From assembly GCF_024713945.1 (NCBI RefSeq), contig NC_134681.1, positions 620,001 through 684,000 of the forward strand: a stretch of 64,000 bases of DNA, given 5' to 3'. This stretch comes from Dermatophagoides farinae (taxonomy: Eukaryota; Arthropoda; Arachnida; Sarcoptiformes; Pyroglyphidae). Below, piece after piece: positions 40,425 to 55,789 of this stretch (the first letter of the stretch is position 1; the number at the start of each line of letters is the position of its first letter). Below the pieces are notes generated by a model that worked only from the letters and a program-made list of their open reading frames with translations, did no database searches and had not been told where the DNA came from. A program made the position numbers and the translations under genes.

Positions 40425-42379
40425 CTAAGCTGGTGCCACATATTTTTCATCTAAATCAGAATCAGAAATATCAGTGATACTTGTAATGACAACGCCAATT
40501 TCTGTGCTGCCAATCAATTGTAGCTGTCTTTCTTTTAATTCTTCATCGACAACGATTCCATCATCAAATGTTTTCTTTGTTGGTTTTGTTGATTGAAGAT
40601 AAACGGTTAAATGTATGATGACAAATATTGTCAAACAAAGTAGACAACAGGCTAAATTGAACCATACCAATATCAATGGATTAGCTTCAATATATTGACC
40701 AACTAATGATGGCGATACAGCCGCCGTTAGACCACCAGCGAATACAAATATCGAACCAATTCGATTGGTCACTCGGATTTTTTGCTCTAAGAATGCATAG
40801 ATAGATGCGTAAACTGATGAGAAACCACAACCAAGAATAATGTTGCCCACCCAGAGCATTGTTTCGGAATTGTTTGCATAAATTGCCAATAAAATTGTTC
40901 CTACCAACATAAGAAAATGATTTGCATAAAGAATTGTCTGTGGTTTGAGTTTGATGGCTAATGGAATCGAAAGACAACGACCAATAGTGAATGCAAATGC
41001 AGCCGCAGAGCTCATCATTGCAGCTGTCGATGGACTAAGATCAAGTTCAGTATTTACAGCGAATGTTGGTAAAAATTGTAGATGCATTTGTTCCATGCCC
41101 ACAAAAAACGTCAAAAACATTGAGCCCATGCTGACCAACCATATTGTAAGACATGGTGGCATTTTATCCATGAAACTTCGTTTACATGGGAATGGTGGTT
41201 CAAGGCCTATTTAGAGACCAATTTAAGAATTAGTTAAATTTTTTAATATGAAATAATTTTCAACTTGAATAACACATACCATTTTCAAGCATAGCAACAC
41301 CTGATTTATCTGATTTCATTTCTTGTGACCGTCTAACTTTGGTTGGTGGTTCATATTTTTTATAATAATAAAGACCTAATACGATCAAAGCGCTGAACAC
41401 AGTGATTGCTCCAGCAATTGCATATGGAATATAGATTAGATAATCGATTGGATCGACAGGATCAATATGGCTGAGAAAATCATGGAATTTGGTATCGTTC
41501 AAATTCAATATCATTTTATGGCTATTATTAACCACCGATTCTATTTTCATTATGGATGAATTTTCTGTCGAAATTAATGTGGCCGGTGTTGTTGGTACTG
41601 AATTACCGGTAACAGGTGGACCATGGCCACCACCACCATGAATAGATTCAGTCGATAAAAATGGTTCACAGATTAATGGAGCAACAAATGAACCAATTCC
41701 ATAGGTAAAATGTAATGCTTGCATAAACGGTCCACTAAATGGATTGGAAAAAAAATAAAACAATTACAATTCTAAATGAAAATAAAATCAATCAATACTA
41801 ACCTTTCTTCGGCCCAAATTTCTAATACCCATACATTGATGGCCGTATCAAATGAACCGATAGAAAAGCCATTAATACCGGCTAATACGAATAACCATGT
41901 CAATCCGGTCACATGTGGCATTATAGCCAATGTAATACCCATTAATGCCATGAAAAATACAAAAATCAATTGACGATTAATGTATTTGAATAGAAAGCCA
42001 CCTGTCGATTATGAATGAAAATATAGTCATTTTTTTATTCTATTGAATAATAAAAAAAATGATAACTTACTTAATGATCCACATGTATAGCCGGCAGATC
42101 GTACCGTATAAATAAGACAGATTTGTTCAATACTTGTTTGAAATAGATCGGCCAATTCAATCAATGTTGGACCAACCACATAGAAATTGACGCCCTAAAA
42201 TAATGAAAAAAAAAATATTAAAATTAGATTAACACTCGAATGAATATTTCTATCAATCTGATGAATTGAATTTGAAATTTGAAACATGAAAAAAAAAATT
42301 TTTAAATAATTACATAGGCAAAATAGCAGAAAAACAATGAAAATGTGATAATATATTTATAGCTACGTGACATCTTCAT
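40425..42379 (-). CDS. MFS transporter, MFSD4 / NaGLT1 (sodium-dependent glucose transporter 1)-like
   Basis: Five exons on the minus strand: 42379-42314, 42194-42071, 42001-41803, 41734-41280 and 41206-40425. All joins are in phase and give 541 residues, against about 514 for human MFSD4A. The start MKMSRSYKYIITF has an upstream GCCAAA context; MSRS at 42373 is the alternative. Family features include YGVNFYVVGPTLIELADLF in TM1, VRSAGYTCGSLSGFLF, GFSIGSFDTAINVWVLEIW, EESGPFMQALHFTYGIGSFVAPLICEPFL, a variable Gly/Ser/Thr/Asn-rich extracellular loop after TM6, then TM7-12 with GRCLSIPLAIKLKP. The MFSD4/NaGLT1 group consists of 12-pass plasma-membrane transporters, some moving glucose or urea; the substrate here is inferred only from family. 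A minus-strand AATAAA lies at 40410-40405, just after the stop. Confidence 0.88.
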
Positions 42380-45300
42380 TTTGGCGGTTATTTTGTACTT
42401 AATTTGATTAGAAAAAAAATTGATACAAATTATTGATACGATTATATATATACTGGATAGATGCCAAGGAAATCGGCTATCAATTAATTTTCTTTTCTTC
42501 AAGAATTTGGCAAAATTTTGGGAATAATTAAAGTTTTCAATTTGTATATCAAATGGCGAAAAAAAACAAAACAGATCAACGAAAAACAAAAAACAAAAAA
42601 AAAATGAAACAAAACAAGAATTTGAAGAGTTACGAAAAAAAAAATTATGCAACAATTGATTTTTTTTTTGAAAAAATAAAAAATAAAATTGAAAAAAAAC
42701 AACCAAAAAAAAAAAAAACATTCAATTTTCCTTGAATGGATGGAAGTGAATTAAAAAAAAAAAAAAAAATTTTTGCTTCAAGTTTTGTCGTCGTGTTCAC
42801 ACATTGTCATTCTTCTTCTTCTTCTTCTTTTTCGTTGTTGTCGTCTTGATGGTTGTTGAAATTTTTCTTTCATCAATGTTGAATATGAATAATTTTTCTC
42901 TATTATTGGATAATAATAATGATGTTATTAAACCACACATTTAAATATGAACAACAACAACAACAACAATAACAACATGTGATTTTAAATGTGTGGTAAA
43001 AATTTGTTTGTCGATTTGTAACCATGAATATATATGAAATGAGAAAACAAAACAAAAAAAAATACACAATGATGATGAATCTGAACACAAACAAAATTCA
43101 AATATAAAATAAAATAAATATTTTTCGAGATTAAATTTCAAACAAAAAAAAAATCTTGATTCGTTTTTTTTTCAAACAACTTTTTCTTTTGTATAAAAAC
43201 TATTTTCTTTCATTGACGATGAAGGTTTATATTTTGGCAGCTTCACTTTTTTGTGTATCATATAATAATGGCTAGGTCCAATATGATATACATCGCTTTA
43301 TATATTCGCGCGCACACTTTACACGCTACATACAAACACACTACACACAAACACAAACACAAACACAAACACACACACACACACAAAAAAAATTTAGTTG
43401 AAACAACGAATGTTAACGCTTGATAATGATGATGATGATGATGATGATGAAAAGCAGGAGGATGATTTAAAAAAAAAAACTTGTCGGTATATATAAATGA
43501 TGATTGTGTGGTGGTGGTGGTGGTGGTGGTTTTGACTCTAAGAAGCGACAAAAAAAAAATCGACCAACAAATCATCATATGAAACTCTTTGTGTATGAGT
43601 GTGTATAATATATACACACTGACATATGTGATCAGGATGATGATGATAATGCCACCACCACCACCACCACCACCATCATCACCATCACCATCACCACCAT
43701 CACTGCCGCCACCACCATCACCGATACAAACATTTTGATATCTACCCAAAACTACAGAAAAAATGAGCTAATGTGATACGTATAATAATCAACATCAATA
43801 CATTGTACCAAAAAAAAAAACCGAAAAAAAAACGAAAAAACCAGTGATAGCCCTATTTTTTTCTTGTTGTTGTTTTCCTTTTCCCATTTTTTATTTTACC
43901 AGCAAAAAAATCACTGTGATTGATATAATAATGAATAAAATGAACAAAAAAAAAAGGAAGAGGTGTTCACCTCAATGTTATCATCATCATCCACACCATC
44001 ATTTGAAGTGAATACATGTGTAAATAACATGATATATATAAAATATATATATGACAATTTCTGTCTTCTATTATTTACTTCTACCACATATTAAAAAAAA
44101 ACAGTCCTGATATTCATTCATTCATCGCTATTATTATTATTTATTTATCATCATTAACAACCCTATCTTCATTTCAAGTGCATTCAAACGAATTTCGTTT
44201 ATTATCAAGTCAATCAATGAAAAAAAACGAATGTCAAAAAAGAGAGAGAGAAAGAAAAGTTAGATATTATTGAATAATAACTGTTTCAATGCAGTGAGCA
44301 TTTTTTTTTCATTTTCATAGATAAACACAACAATGTAGACAATTAACGCAATCTAGTCAATGGTCATCAATGCAATTAGAGAAAAACAAAGAAAAAAAAA
44401 TAAATAAATACCACATTAATTGAGACACAAGAATCATAATGAAAAAAAAAACAACAAACCATGACCATACAATGCTTGAATTCAGTTTATACGATTTCAT
44501 TACACACAAATCACATGTGTGTATATTTCATGTGTATTGAGATTTTTGAAAAAAAAATTTTTTTTTTGTTTTTTATTGCAAAACATCAAAATCTAATATG
44601 GCCAGCGATCAAGCAACCATTTCAGCCAGTCATGACCGCTCTGCGCCAGTTTTTTTTTTATTTGGATACACTAAAAAAAAATTTCATAGTATGGATGCTA
44701 TCCTGTGTGTTTGATCGTTCGTCGTTTTATATACGATTTATGTTTGTATGTTTGTGTGTGTGTGTGTGTGTGTGTCTGTCATGCTGAACATTATATTAGC
44801 CGGCTAGTGAAAAAAAAGGTAGAAAAAAAAACAAAAATTGCTCATGACTATATCTATATTGATTTTACCTTTTTTTTCTTTCTTCATATATATATAGTCA
44901 TCATAGATGGATTTTATTATATAGATGATATTACATGTTGCAACACAAACACACACACCCACCCACACCCACACACACACAGACACACACCCAAACACAT
45001 GGTGAAAACATTAAATGATTGCCAGTTTAATTGTAATGTGTGTGTTTTTTTTTTGTTTCTAGATAATAATTATTATAAATCTCATGTGATCATCTGATCA
45101 TGTTTTTTTTCTGGATTGAATGAATGTACATCATCATCATCATCGTCATTAGTCATTGGATATCGATGTATTTGTTGTTGTTTTTTTTTTGTTATTAACT
45201 TTCTTTCGCTCATACAAACAAACAAATAAAAAAAAAATTAAGAGGAAAACAGAATGGGAAATTTACAGTGAGGAAACAACAACAACAACAACAACAACAA

Positions 45301-48300
45301 GCAGAATGGTCGATCAAAATATTATAATTACAACATTCAATAACAAGAGAGAAAAGGGAAAAAAATACCACCAAACATCTATTGTTATGAATATCAACAG
45401 TACTGTATCAACACCATTGGAATGTTCTATGGAAATTAATTCATACAAGGAGAGAAAAAATGAATATTTTTTTTTCTTATAATGAAAAATCCATTTCTCA
45501 TTTGAACCTGAGAACAACAACACCAATCATCAACAGCGATCAATGAAAACAGGATCTAAATTTCTGTTATTATTATTATTGTTCGTTTGTTTGTTTGTTT
45601 GTTTTGTGCGCATTCTCCGAATATTGTCGATTGCAACTTCCGGAATTTTATTTTTCATTTCCTTGTTTGTGTTCAATGTGTGTGTGTGTGTGTACGGTGT
45701 GTATGTTTTGTATGAATCTTTTTATTTTTTTATAAATTTTGAAAAAAAAATAACTTCTACCACTAGACAGTAGCGACAACAGTAATATATTGTATCAGGT
45801 TGGATGGATAAAAATGATTGATCCATCTAAAATGTCTAGAATATGAATTTGTTTTGTTTGTATTTTTTTTCAGTTTATTTCTTTGTTATTTCATCTTCAT
45901 ATGATTTGAGATACACTCTACATGCATTCACCCTACAACACATGCGGATTTCGAATTAGATACGTAAAAGTAAAGTTCACATGATAAAAATACAATACAC
46001 ACACACAAAAAAATAACATCCGGATAAAAACATTGAAAAGAACCAGGAACTAAACTATTGTGGAATTATTATTATTATTATTATTATAAATCTTAAGAAT
46101 GTCAATGATCATGTTCATGAATTGGTTGATAATGTTTGAACATGCGTAATGTATGAACCGAAAAAAAATATTTATATCCCACTACATCCCAATATTTATG
46201 ACTTTTTTTTTGGCATCATACCAGAGAGATGTACTACCTTCTTTTTTCTTCTTCGTCGTCGTTGTTGTTGTTGTTGTTAAAAACCCATCTTGATCTTTGC
46301 CAATCTATGATTCATTTTCATCGAATTAGGGTTTTTTTCCATTGAAAATAAACTTAACAAAATGGATTAATGGATTGACTGATTATATTATTCATTATCG
46401 GTCATTCTAAATTTTAAATTTTATCCACATGAGAAAAAAAAACGATAGTTTAATTGCCTTAAATAGAAAAGTAAAGTTTTTTCATCGTTATTGTTATTTT
46501 GTTATTATTATTTTTGTTGTCAAATTCAAAAAAAAGGAAAAAAAAATTCAAATGTCATTCACATTTGGTGTATTAACAAAAAAAAAAAAAAATAAAAAAA
46601 AAATTATCACCCCATTGACGATGACATGATGGCAATGATAGTTGTGTATATTTTTATATATATATAACGACGACATTAGCTCACGTGAATGATAAGAAAA
46701 TGAAGGATATTTCCGGAGAAAATTAATACATTATTATTATGAAATTCATTCATTTCATCATCCAATGTATTGGTTTTCTGGTCAGTTATCCAATGAATTG
46801 ATTTAAAATTATATATCTTATATATGTCTATGGATAAATGGTATATAGAAATCATGAGAGTTTTTTTTTATTTTGTTTTATTGTCAAATGATCAACATGC
46901 CGAATTACGTGGTTTTGAATTTTTTTCTATTTTATTTTCGGTTATTACTTGTCGATTGTCAAACAATGACAATGTGCTTTTTATCATCATCGTCATCATC
47001 ATGAATTGATTAGATATGTCAAAAAGCAGAAAAAAAAAATTTTTTTTCCCCGTTTTCATATATGATAAACATCAATTTTGATGGCTCTCGATTGTTTGTT
47101 TTTAGATATGTATCAAGCCAACTACCTAATAACAGAAATCACAAAAACCAAAACAAACCAAAAAAAAAGCCAAGCCGCGGACACAATGCTACGAATTTGG
47201 TTTTGTGAATAAATTTTCTTTTCTCACTCAATTCATTACGCCCCCACACACATCCTGTTTGAGTGATGCAAAATGATTATGTGATTCTGTTCATAATGAA
47301 TTTTGTTTTGAATATTTTCGATCCATACATCGATAATAATGTAGTAATGCAAAAATACAAATAATTTTTCTCTTTCCTAATAGCAAATGGTTGTCCTCGA
47401 ATTCATTATACATAAAGAAATTTGCCATATGTGTTTTTTTTTGTATAAATGAGTGATTTGTATGTGTGTGTGTGTATGTGTTCATTTTCAATTTTATGAT
47501 TTGATTCGAATTGGTTTGATTCGGTTAGAGCCGGTTATGTTTTTTTTTTTTTTGGTAAAATAATAATTGTAGATATAGATATGTTGTCTCTATGTTGGAA
47601 TACTGGTCGTTGTGACATGACCGACTACGAATTTTTTATGTCGATGTCGATGATGACGGGCAAAACTAGACATAAAAACAAACACACAACAAAACGCACA
47701 TGTTTCTTCTTATTTCATCATCATCATCATCATCAATGACATATATGAATGATGAGTAGAAAGAGAAGAAAAAAAAATGGAAAACCAGATCAAGCGCAAT
47801 GCACAATTGTAAAGAATTTTTTTCCCCATTGTTTAATGTATTTTATATATATATATATAGAAAATAGGAAAAAAATGTCTAAAGCCATGCGTGTATGCAT
47901 TCGGTTTTTTTTTCTTTTATTTTGTTTTGTGGCTGCAAAATAGCCTAACGATAATGACAATCCGATATGATAGATAGAACCAGTCCAAACCAGATTTTTC
48001 CAACCAAACATGGTCAGGAACAAAAAAAAAAAAGTTGGAAGGAAACAAAAAAAAGAAAGAAAAAAAAAGTTTGTAAGTAGGAAAGAAAAATACTGATTAG
48101 AATGAATGAATGAATGAATGAATTCATACAAGAATCTGTGCGTGTGTTTCAATCTGTGCGTGTGTTTGTGTTGACGCATGTGTGGAAAACTGGTGAATCT
48201 CAACTCATTCGAACAACAATAATAACAACAACAACAACAAAGAAAAGAAAAAACCAGAACAAAAAAAAAACGTAAATCGTTTTAATTCAATATATACACG

Positions 48301-49140
48301 ATGATGATGATGACGACGGAATATTTTGTTGGTGATATACAAAGTGGTATACAAAGTTCAAATATCTGCCGATTGGTGAATTGAATTCAATTCCAATTTA
48401 ATTATGCAAAAAAAAAAAAAAATAAGCTATTTAACAACCACTGTACTGTAGTTTGTACTTTTGGATTATGATTTTTTTTTTCATACTCAATTTCATCATA
48501 TATATGGGATTTATAAAGTGAATGACAATGATGAAAAAAAAAATATATATATATCACAGATTTATTCATTATTTAACAACAATTTCAAGTACAGAACACA
48601 AATATATTCTACTACTAATATATTCAATCATCATTTTATATTATGATGATTTTTTGTTTTTTGTCATCATCATATCATCATCATCATCGATGATCACAAG
48701 TTCAGTGTACATGATATGGCAGAAATTCAATTTCAGTGTCAATTTTTTTTTTTACTCATTTTTCATTGTCAATTTGTCAATCGCTTATTATAATAATTCA
48801 ATATATATATATATCAGACATTCTTTTATTGGCCGGATGCAGAAGAAATTTTGACCAAAAAATTTTTTTTTTTTTTGCAATTCTATGCAAATCATATATT
48901 TGTTTATATATGATGTGATAATAATAATTATATTATATTTGGTTCAATGTAAAGAAAAAAAAAATCCTTTCATTCTACCATTATCAACAAAACTGTTACT
49001 TGGCCAATTTATTGTATCACAAAGACAAAAAAAAATGATGATAATAACAACAACAACAACAACAACGACAACACCTAATAAACGTTGACCTAGATTTCTA
49101 ATTGACCTTTTTGTTTTTCAACAAAAAAAAAAAAAGAAAT

Positions 49141-49167
49141 AAAGAAAGAAAGAAAGAAAGAAAGAAA
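49141..49167. repeat. (AAAG)7 microsatellite
   Basis: Nearly seven perfect AAAG units. Confidence 0.9.
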
Positions 49168-50083
49168 CCGAAAAAAATACATTTCAAATTGTAAATACTT
49201 GGTGACATGGTAAAGAAGGGAAAAACATTTCAAATGAATTTTCAAGCATCACAGTCAATTAATCAATCAATTGAATATCATGAGTTCAGGATTGATGTTC
49301 GAAAAAAAAGAAGAAAAAAAATAAATGAAAATTTCAAATCGTCGTCGTAGTTTTTTTTTTGATATTCATCATTTTCAATTGAAAATTAAAATGAAACATA
49401 AAATTTTCCATGAAACAAACATCGAGAATAACAAACAGGAAAAAAAACACAACACACACACACACAACTTGAATGTACAAATCCTGTAAAATATTTGAGT
49501 GCATTTCTAATATAATCAAAATTATCATGACAGGACGACGACGACTAGATAGAAAAAGAAACAGAACCAAAAAAAAAAAACAAACAAACAAACAACAACA
49601 GGAATAAGAAAAAAAATTCACGAAACAAAAAAACCTTGAGGTGATTCCCAAAAATAAAAAAAAAACATTTAAGAAAAACGAAAACTGAATTAATTGAATC
49701 AAGAATATATACTTACTGAATGAAAGAAAACAATTTACATTAATGATAAACGACATGAAAAATTGGAATAAACATCGTACTGTCGTTGTCGTCTTCATTT
49801 TCGTTGATGATGATGATGATCATATCAAATCACATTTCATTTCACATCTCAAATATACATGTGATTATTTTGTATGTTGCATACAATTTCATTTGTTTGT
49901 TTGTTTGTTTTTTGTTACACAAATACACAAATAAATAAATGAAAGAATTATCAAACATGATCATCTTTGATTATTGTACATTTAATATATATTGGCAATG
50001 CAATACATGTTTCTGGGTAAATATAGACAACAAAATATATTTATATTGAAATTTTTGGCCCAGAAAACATAACTTTCATACGA

Positions 50084-50118
<35 letters not shown>

Positions 50119-53100
50119 GACATACATATACCGATAAACATTGAGTTTTATGATGTTGATGGATTCAGCCAGTCTGTCTGGCAATAATTCAATTTTCACT
50201 TTTTTTTTATTTACTTGTATACAAATAATATAAGTAATTTAAATTTGAAATTTGAATTTTTTTTTTTTAAATTTAATGTTCAATGCAATTTTCTCGGTGG
50301 CTACTTTAAATCCATATTTTTCCATATACAGATGGTTTTTTTTTCGACAGAATTTATATGATTGCAAAGATTTTTTTTTTCACACAGATTTCTCTTGATT
50401 CATTAATTATCAGATTATTATGATTTGATGAAGAAAAATCGAATCAATGAAATTTTACCTTCAATCACCGAAACCGGCAAAATTGAAATTGAAGAAAAAA
50501 AAATTCCATTCAACATTTCATTCATAATCAATTTAAATTATTCGTATAACATCGATGTTTTTGCTTTTTTATTCGGATTTGACAATAAAAACACAAAAAA
50601 ATTATCATAATATAAATGATGATAAATTAAACGAGATAAAAATTCATTCATATAATCAATACGATATTTGTGTGTTGGTGTGATCTGAAATAATCTCACA
50701 GATATACCATGATTTCTTGACGTAAAAAAAAAAAATTTTTTTTTGACATGTTAAAAACAACAAATGTATGATGTAAACCTCTTTTAAAATTTGAAGAATG
50801 AACGATTCTTTCTCTCTCTCTGTCTCTCTCTTTTTCGATTATAAGCAACAGTAACACGTTTTCAACATGTGGACAAAGAAAAAAAAAATTACATTATGTA
50901 TTCAGAAGATTGATAATATTGCATCATAAAATTATGGTTATAAGAGCAAAAAAAAAAACAGAGAAAAAAAGTACATCATGATTCTTGAGGCATAGACTTT
51001 TTTTAATAAAAAAAAATCGACGTCATTGTTGGATGAATGGATTTGGAAAAAAATATTTTTAAATGATGCTGCTGATGATGATGATGATGATGGAGAAAAG
51101 AAAAAAAAATTCGGTTGCCAAGTGGTTTGGTGTAGCATTTGTATTGAATTACAAGTTGAAACCTTGAATAATTTTTTTTTCGTTCATCTCATCATTTCTA
51201 ATACGAATAATAATGTCATATATTGACGATGATGGTTATTCACTGGTTGATCAGGAATTTTAGTGATAATTAATTGATTTGTGAAAAAAATTCAAGAATA
51301 AACATACATAATCGATCATAATTAATTAATAATGTTTTGAAAACGCTTATGTAATGCCGAAATGGTAAAAAAAAAATTCAACTGTAACATTGTATAATTG
51401 TGCGAGTTTTCCAATAAAATAAAATAAAAAAAAAAAAGAAATTTGTCCTTATCGACCTGTTGGCCAATCTGATAAATGTACAAAAAAAATCATCATATTA
51501 CCGGGAAAGCCCAATCATCATTCAGAAATATCAATCAAATGAACTGATGTGACCGTTGACAAACGATCAAAGATCAATTTTTTTTTGTTTTGTTTCATAT
51601 CGACATTTGACATTTGTTTATATATATATTTTTTTTTCAATCATAATATCCAACCATCGCATATATGAACATTTTTTTTCTTTCATTTCTTTCAATATTT
51701 GAGTGCACAGGGAAAGAAACAAAAAAATTACTTATCATCACCATATAGACAAAAATATATATATATTTAGATGAATAACATATGATGATTTGATTGAGCC
51801 TGTTTGATGTGTGTGTGTGTGTGGGTTAACCACATATCAATCAATTTCTGGAATTTCCAGCAACAATACTATTATCGATTGATGATAATAATCAAATATA
51901 TATATTGATGTTAATTTATTTTATGGACAAACATTATCAATCAACACACACACACACACACCGAATGTCTTTAATCCTATAAAAATTTAAATTATCCAAT
52001 TTTTTCTTCTGCTAAATCGTTTTTTTTTTTTGGTTTGAAATAGATTATCCTCAATTTTATTGATCCAATTTGTCTCATTAATCAATCAATCAATCAATCA
52101 ATCATATTCAATAAGAAAAAATCCCAAAACGATGACGACGTGACTGAAGTAATCTGAATTGTAGAAGGAGCAAAAAAAAAAAAATTTTTTTCATTTTCAC
52201 ATACAAATTGTTGATAAAATTCATTTTTTTTTCATACTTAAATTTCGTTATGTGAGAAAAAACCGAAGAAAACAACCATCCATTATGAATGAATGAACAA
52301 GTGAATTCGACATCAACAACAGCCAAAACATCTGAATAGAAATGCAGTTAATATTACAAGGCTAGGAAAAATTTCGTGTATTTTCCAAATGGATGGTATT
52401 ATTATGATCATCATCTGTAAAAAAAAAGAAAAAAGAAAAACAGAGAGAATATGACAGAAAATTTTTCTATAGTTCAGTGAAAAAAAAAACAAAATCAATA
52501 TTCATAACCTTAACAAAAAAAAACCAAATGAAAATGAAAATAATTAAACAAATTGACAACATTTAATCTGATTTATTATTGATTATATTTGTGAATGTGA
52601 ATATTTATTTCTACAAAATTAATCAAACACAATCCAAATACTATATTTCCAGTAATGAATTTCCGTCACAATCATTTTTTTTTGAGTGTGTGTGGGTGTG
52701 TGTTTTGTTTTGATTTAGTATAAGTACAATCCATAAAAAATAAATCAATCAATCGATCATTAGATAATGGATTTGTTTGTTGTTTATTATTGTTGAATTT
52801 TATTGAAACAACTCATATTGATATGTTTGATAAATGGTGTGAAAAAAATATATATTTAATAATCAAATCAAAGTTGTTTTATGTCCATTGAACATGATTC
52901 ATGATCATGATGAAATGGCAAATTTCAATGATGAAAAAAAAAATAAACTTATGGTCATATATGAACCATCATCATCATCATCATCATATGAGATGAAACC
53001 AGAAGGTTCAAAATATTGAGAAGAAAACGAATTTCATTTTTTTTTTAGTTTGTCAAATTATTATTTGAATCAAATATTTTGTGTTTTCATTCTTTTTCAA

Positions 53101-54711
53101 TGTAGCCTTCATCATCTAGTGATAAACTAGATTCAAACTATGGTGATAATTAATGGCATCGAACAAAAAAAAAAAAATATTAAGGACAAACAGACTTACA
53201 TGTAATATACTGTATATATACTGTTTAACTGAAAAAACAAACCAAAAAAAAAATGATGAAAAAAAAGTTTCAATGGCAATGATTTGGTGTATAGATCAAA
53301 TATTAGTTCACCAGAAAAAAAATGAGAAAAAATCGATAGACTGATCGTAATCGATTTTGGGCAGCTGATTTGACTGAATAACTGATCGATCAATTGATTG
53401 ATTGATTGATCAATACCAGAAGCAGCACAAAGATTGCCTTCTTCTGTATCAATAATAAAAATATAATAGACTTTGGATTGTTAATTTTTTGTTTTTGTTT
53501 TTAATTTCTTTCTTTCTTTTTTTTCATAATTCAACAATTTCATTCATTAAATTTTTTTTGGAGTGAATGAACATTGTGTAAATAACAAAACAAATGTTAA
53601 GACTGACGTAATATAAATGTTTATTATTGTTTATTTGTAACACACACATGGTTAAACTGTCCGTTTTCTTGATCATGCTCATTATGTAATCAATAATCAT
53701 CATCATATTATTTATAGATTCATGAGGAAAGAAAACAATAAACTACAAACTACAAAAAAAAACATAATGACCATTCATGTTAAATGAAATGAATTATTTT
53801 TAATTCAAAAACAATTTTAATTTGTTTTCAATCGTTGCCATTGTCATTATTGGAATATTTGTCTTGTCACTATTGGATACCAATTGTGTATAGTTCTGTT
53901 GTTTTATGACAAAAAAAAAAAAAATAAAATGAATCCAAATGATTGTTTGAATATCAATGCACAAATATAAATTTGTTCATTTCGATGATAATAATATGTA
54001 GTTTATTTTTCTATTGTTTTCATTGGAAATGATATTTTTCATCAACTTGAAAAAAATCATATTCATTAAATATTTATAAATCGATCATAATAAATGCTTA
54101 AAATCATTGACTGAATAGATCATCAATAGATTCACCGGATGTTGACTATTTCGATATGACCAATTTTTAATGATGAAACCAAATATGGTATTATTATTAT
54201 TATTTTATTCTTTTTCACTGTCTAGAACATCATTATGATCATAAAAATGTTTGACAATTTTTATTTTTGGTCATTATCATTTTCATTATCATCGACAAAT
54301 TCTGTTATTTATTGAACTTGTCAAAAGAAACCATCATGAACATGATGATATGATGATATGATGATGATAATAATGACAAACCCGAAAAAAATTGTTTGCA
54401 TGTAAATTTAGTTATCAGATAGATTATTTATCGGCTTTCAATAATCATTGATTTATCGATTGAATGACAATGTCAAATTCAAATATGAAAAATTTGATTT
54501 TTTTTTCATAAAGAATTTATTTATTTGTGAATAAACTTTGAATAATGGGAAAACCCATCAGCCAAAAAGATAGGAATGTTGCATAGATTTTTTTTTTTTT
54601 TTTTGCTTCTGTAATCATCATCCAAATGATAATTGATTTATTGTTTGATTATCGAATAATAATCTGATTGTTTATGATTTTGTGATGGTGATGGTGTAAA
54701 TTAATGAATTT

Positions 54712-54878
<167 letters not shown>

Positions 54879-55789
54879 CCAACATAAGATGAACATGACA
54901 AGCATGAAAAACAAACTAAATTTTGATTGGCAAAAAGAAAAAAAAATTATTTTTTTTTCACGTTTTTTCCCCGTAGATTTATTCCGATAAACTTAACCTT
55001 CGGGAGATAGATTAAGAGAAAGAGAATGGTGAAGAAAAAAAAACCGCTTCAAACCGCATTATATATCGCAGCATTTTTTTTTTGTTCTGAAAAAAACCAT
55101 GATGATGATGATTTTGAAGTGTGTGTGTGTGTGTGTGATCATGTTAAATTCTCGAAACTCTTCATGAAAAGATTGAGCTCAATGTTATTGAAAACAATTC
55201 CATAGTGTTTTGAATCAAATTTCAATTTTTCAAATAAACAAAAAAATACGGTTACAACCATTATAGAATTGAATAATAATATTGTTTTGTTCAAAAAAAA
55301 GTTTATTGTCCGGCATTGAGCATCTTTTATTTGCAAAATATATAGAAAAAAAAATCTACCAATAAATGTGGGTAATTTGGTTTAGTCGTAAACAATCAAA
55401 AAAAAAAAAAAATTCAAATCCATCAAACAAGACACCTTAACAATACACAATATGAAACAATGAAAATTTAAAACTTAAATTATAGACAGAAATAAAAACA
55501 ATCGATAAATCAATGATGTTGATGATGATGTGGTATAGTGGTAATGATGGCGATGAAGATGTTTGATGATGATGATTCTATTAAGTGGCAAAAGTATACT
55601 TTTTGATCATTGGATAAAGATTGCAAAAAAAAAAAAATTGAATCAAAACCGCAATCCTTCATCATCATCATCATTGTCAACAAAATGAACATTTTTTTTC
55701 AGTCGAATATTCAAAATATGGATAGAAAGAAGAAGAAGAAAAAAAAAATTTTTCATGTTCATTTCAATTTTGTTGATTATCAATGAACG

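Noticed and set aside
42302-42721. 139-codon minus-strand open frame
   Set aside because: Only its last part (from 42379) is real, as exon 1 of the MFS transporter. The upstream Phe-rich part comes from A/T runs in non-coding DNA.
43258-43749. 163-codon minus-strand open frame
   Set aside because: It is composed almost wholly of (GGT)n, (ATC)n and (CA)n translations and has no domain.
49334-49798. 154-codon minus-strand open frame
   Set aside because: Phe/Leu/Val-rich translation of A/T homopolymers and CA repeats; it only mimics membrane segments.
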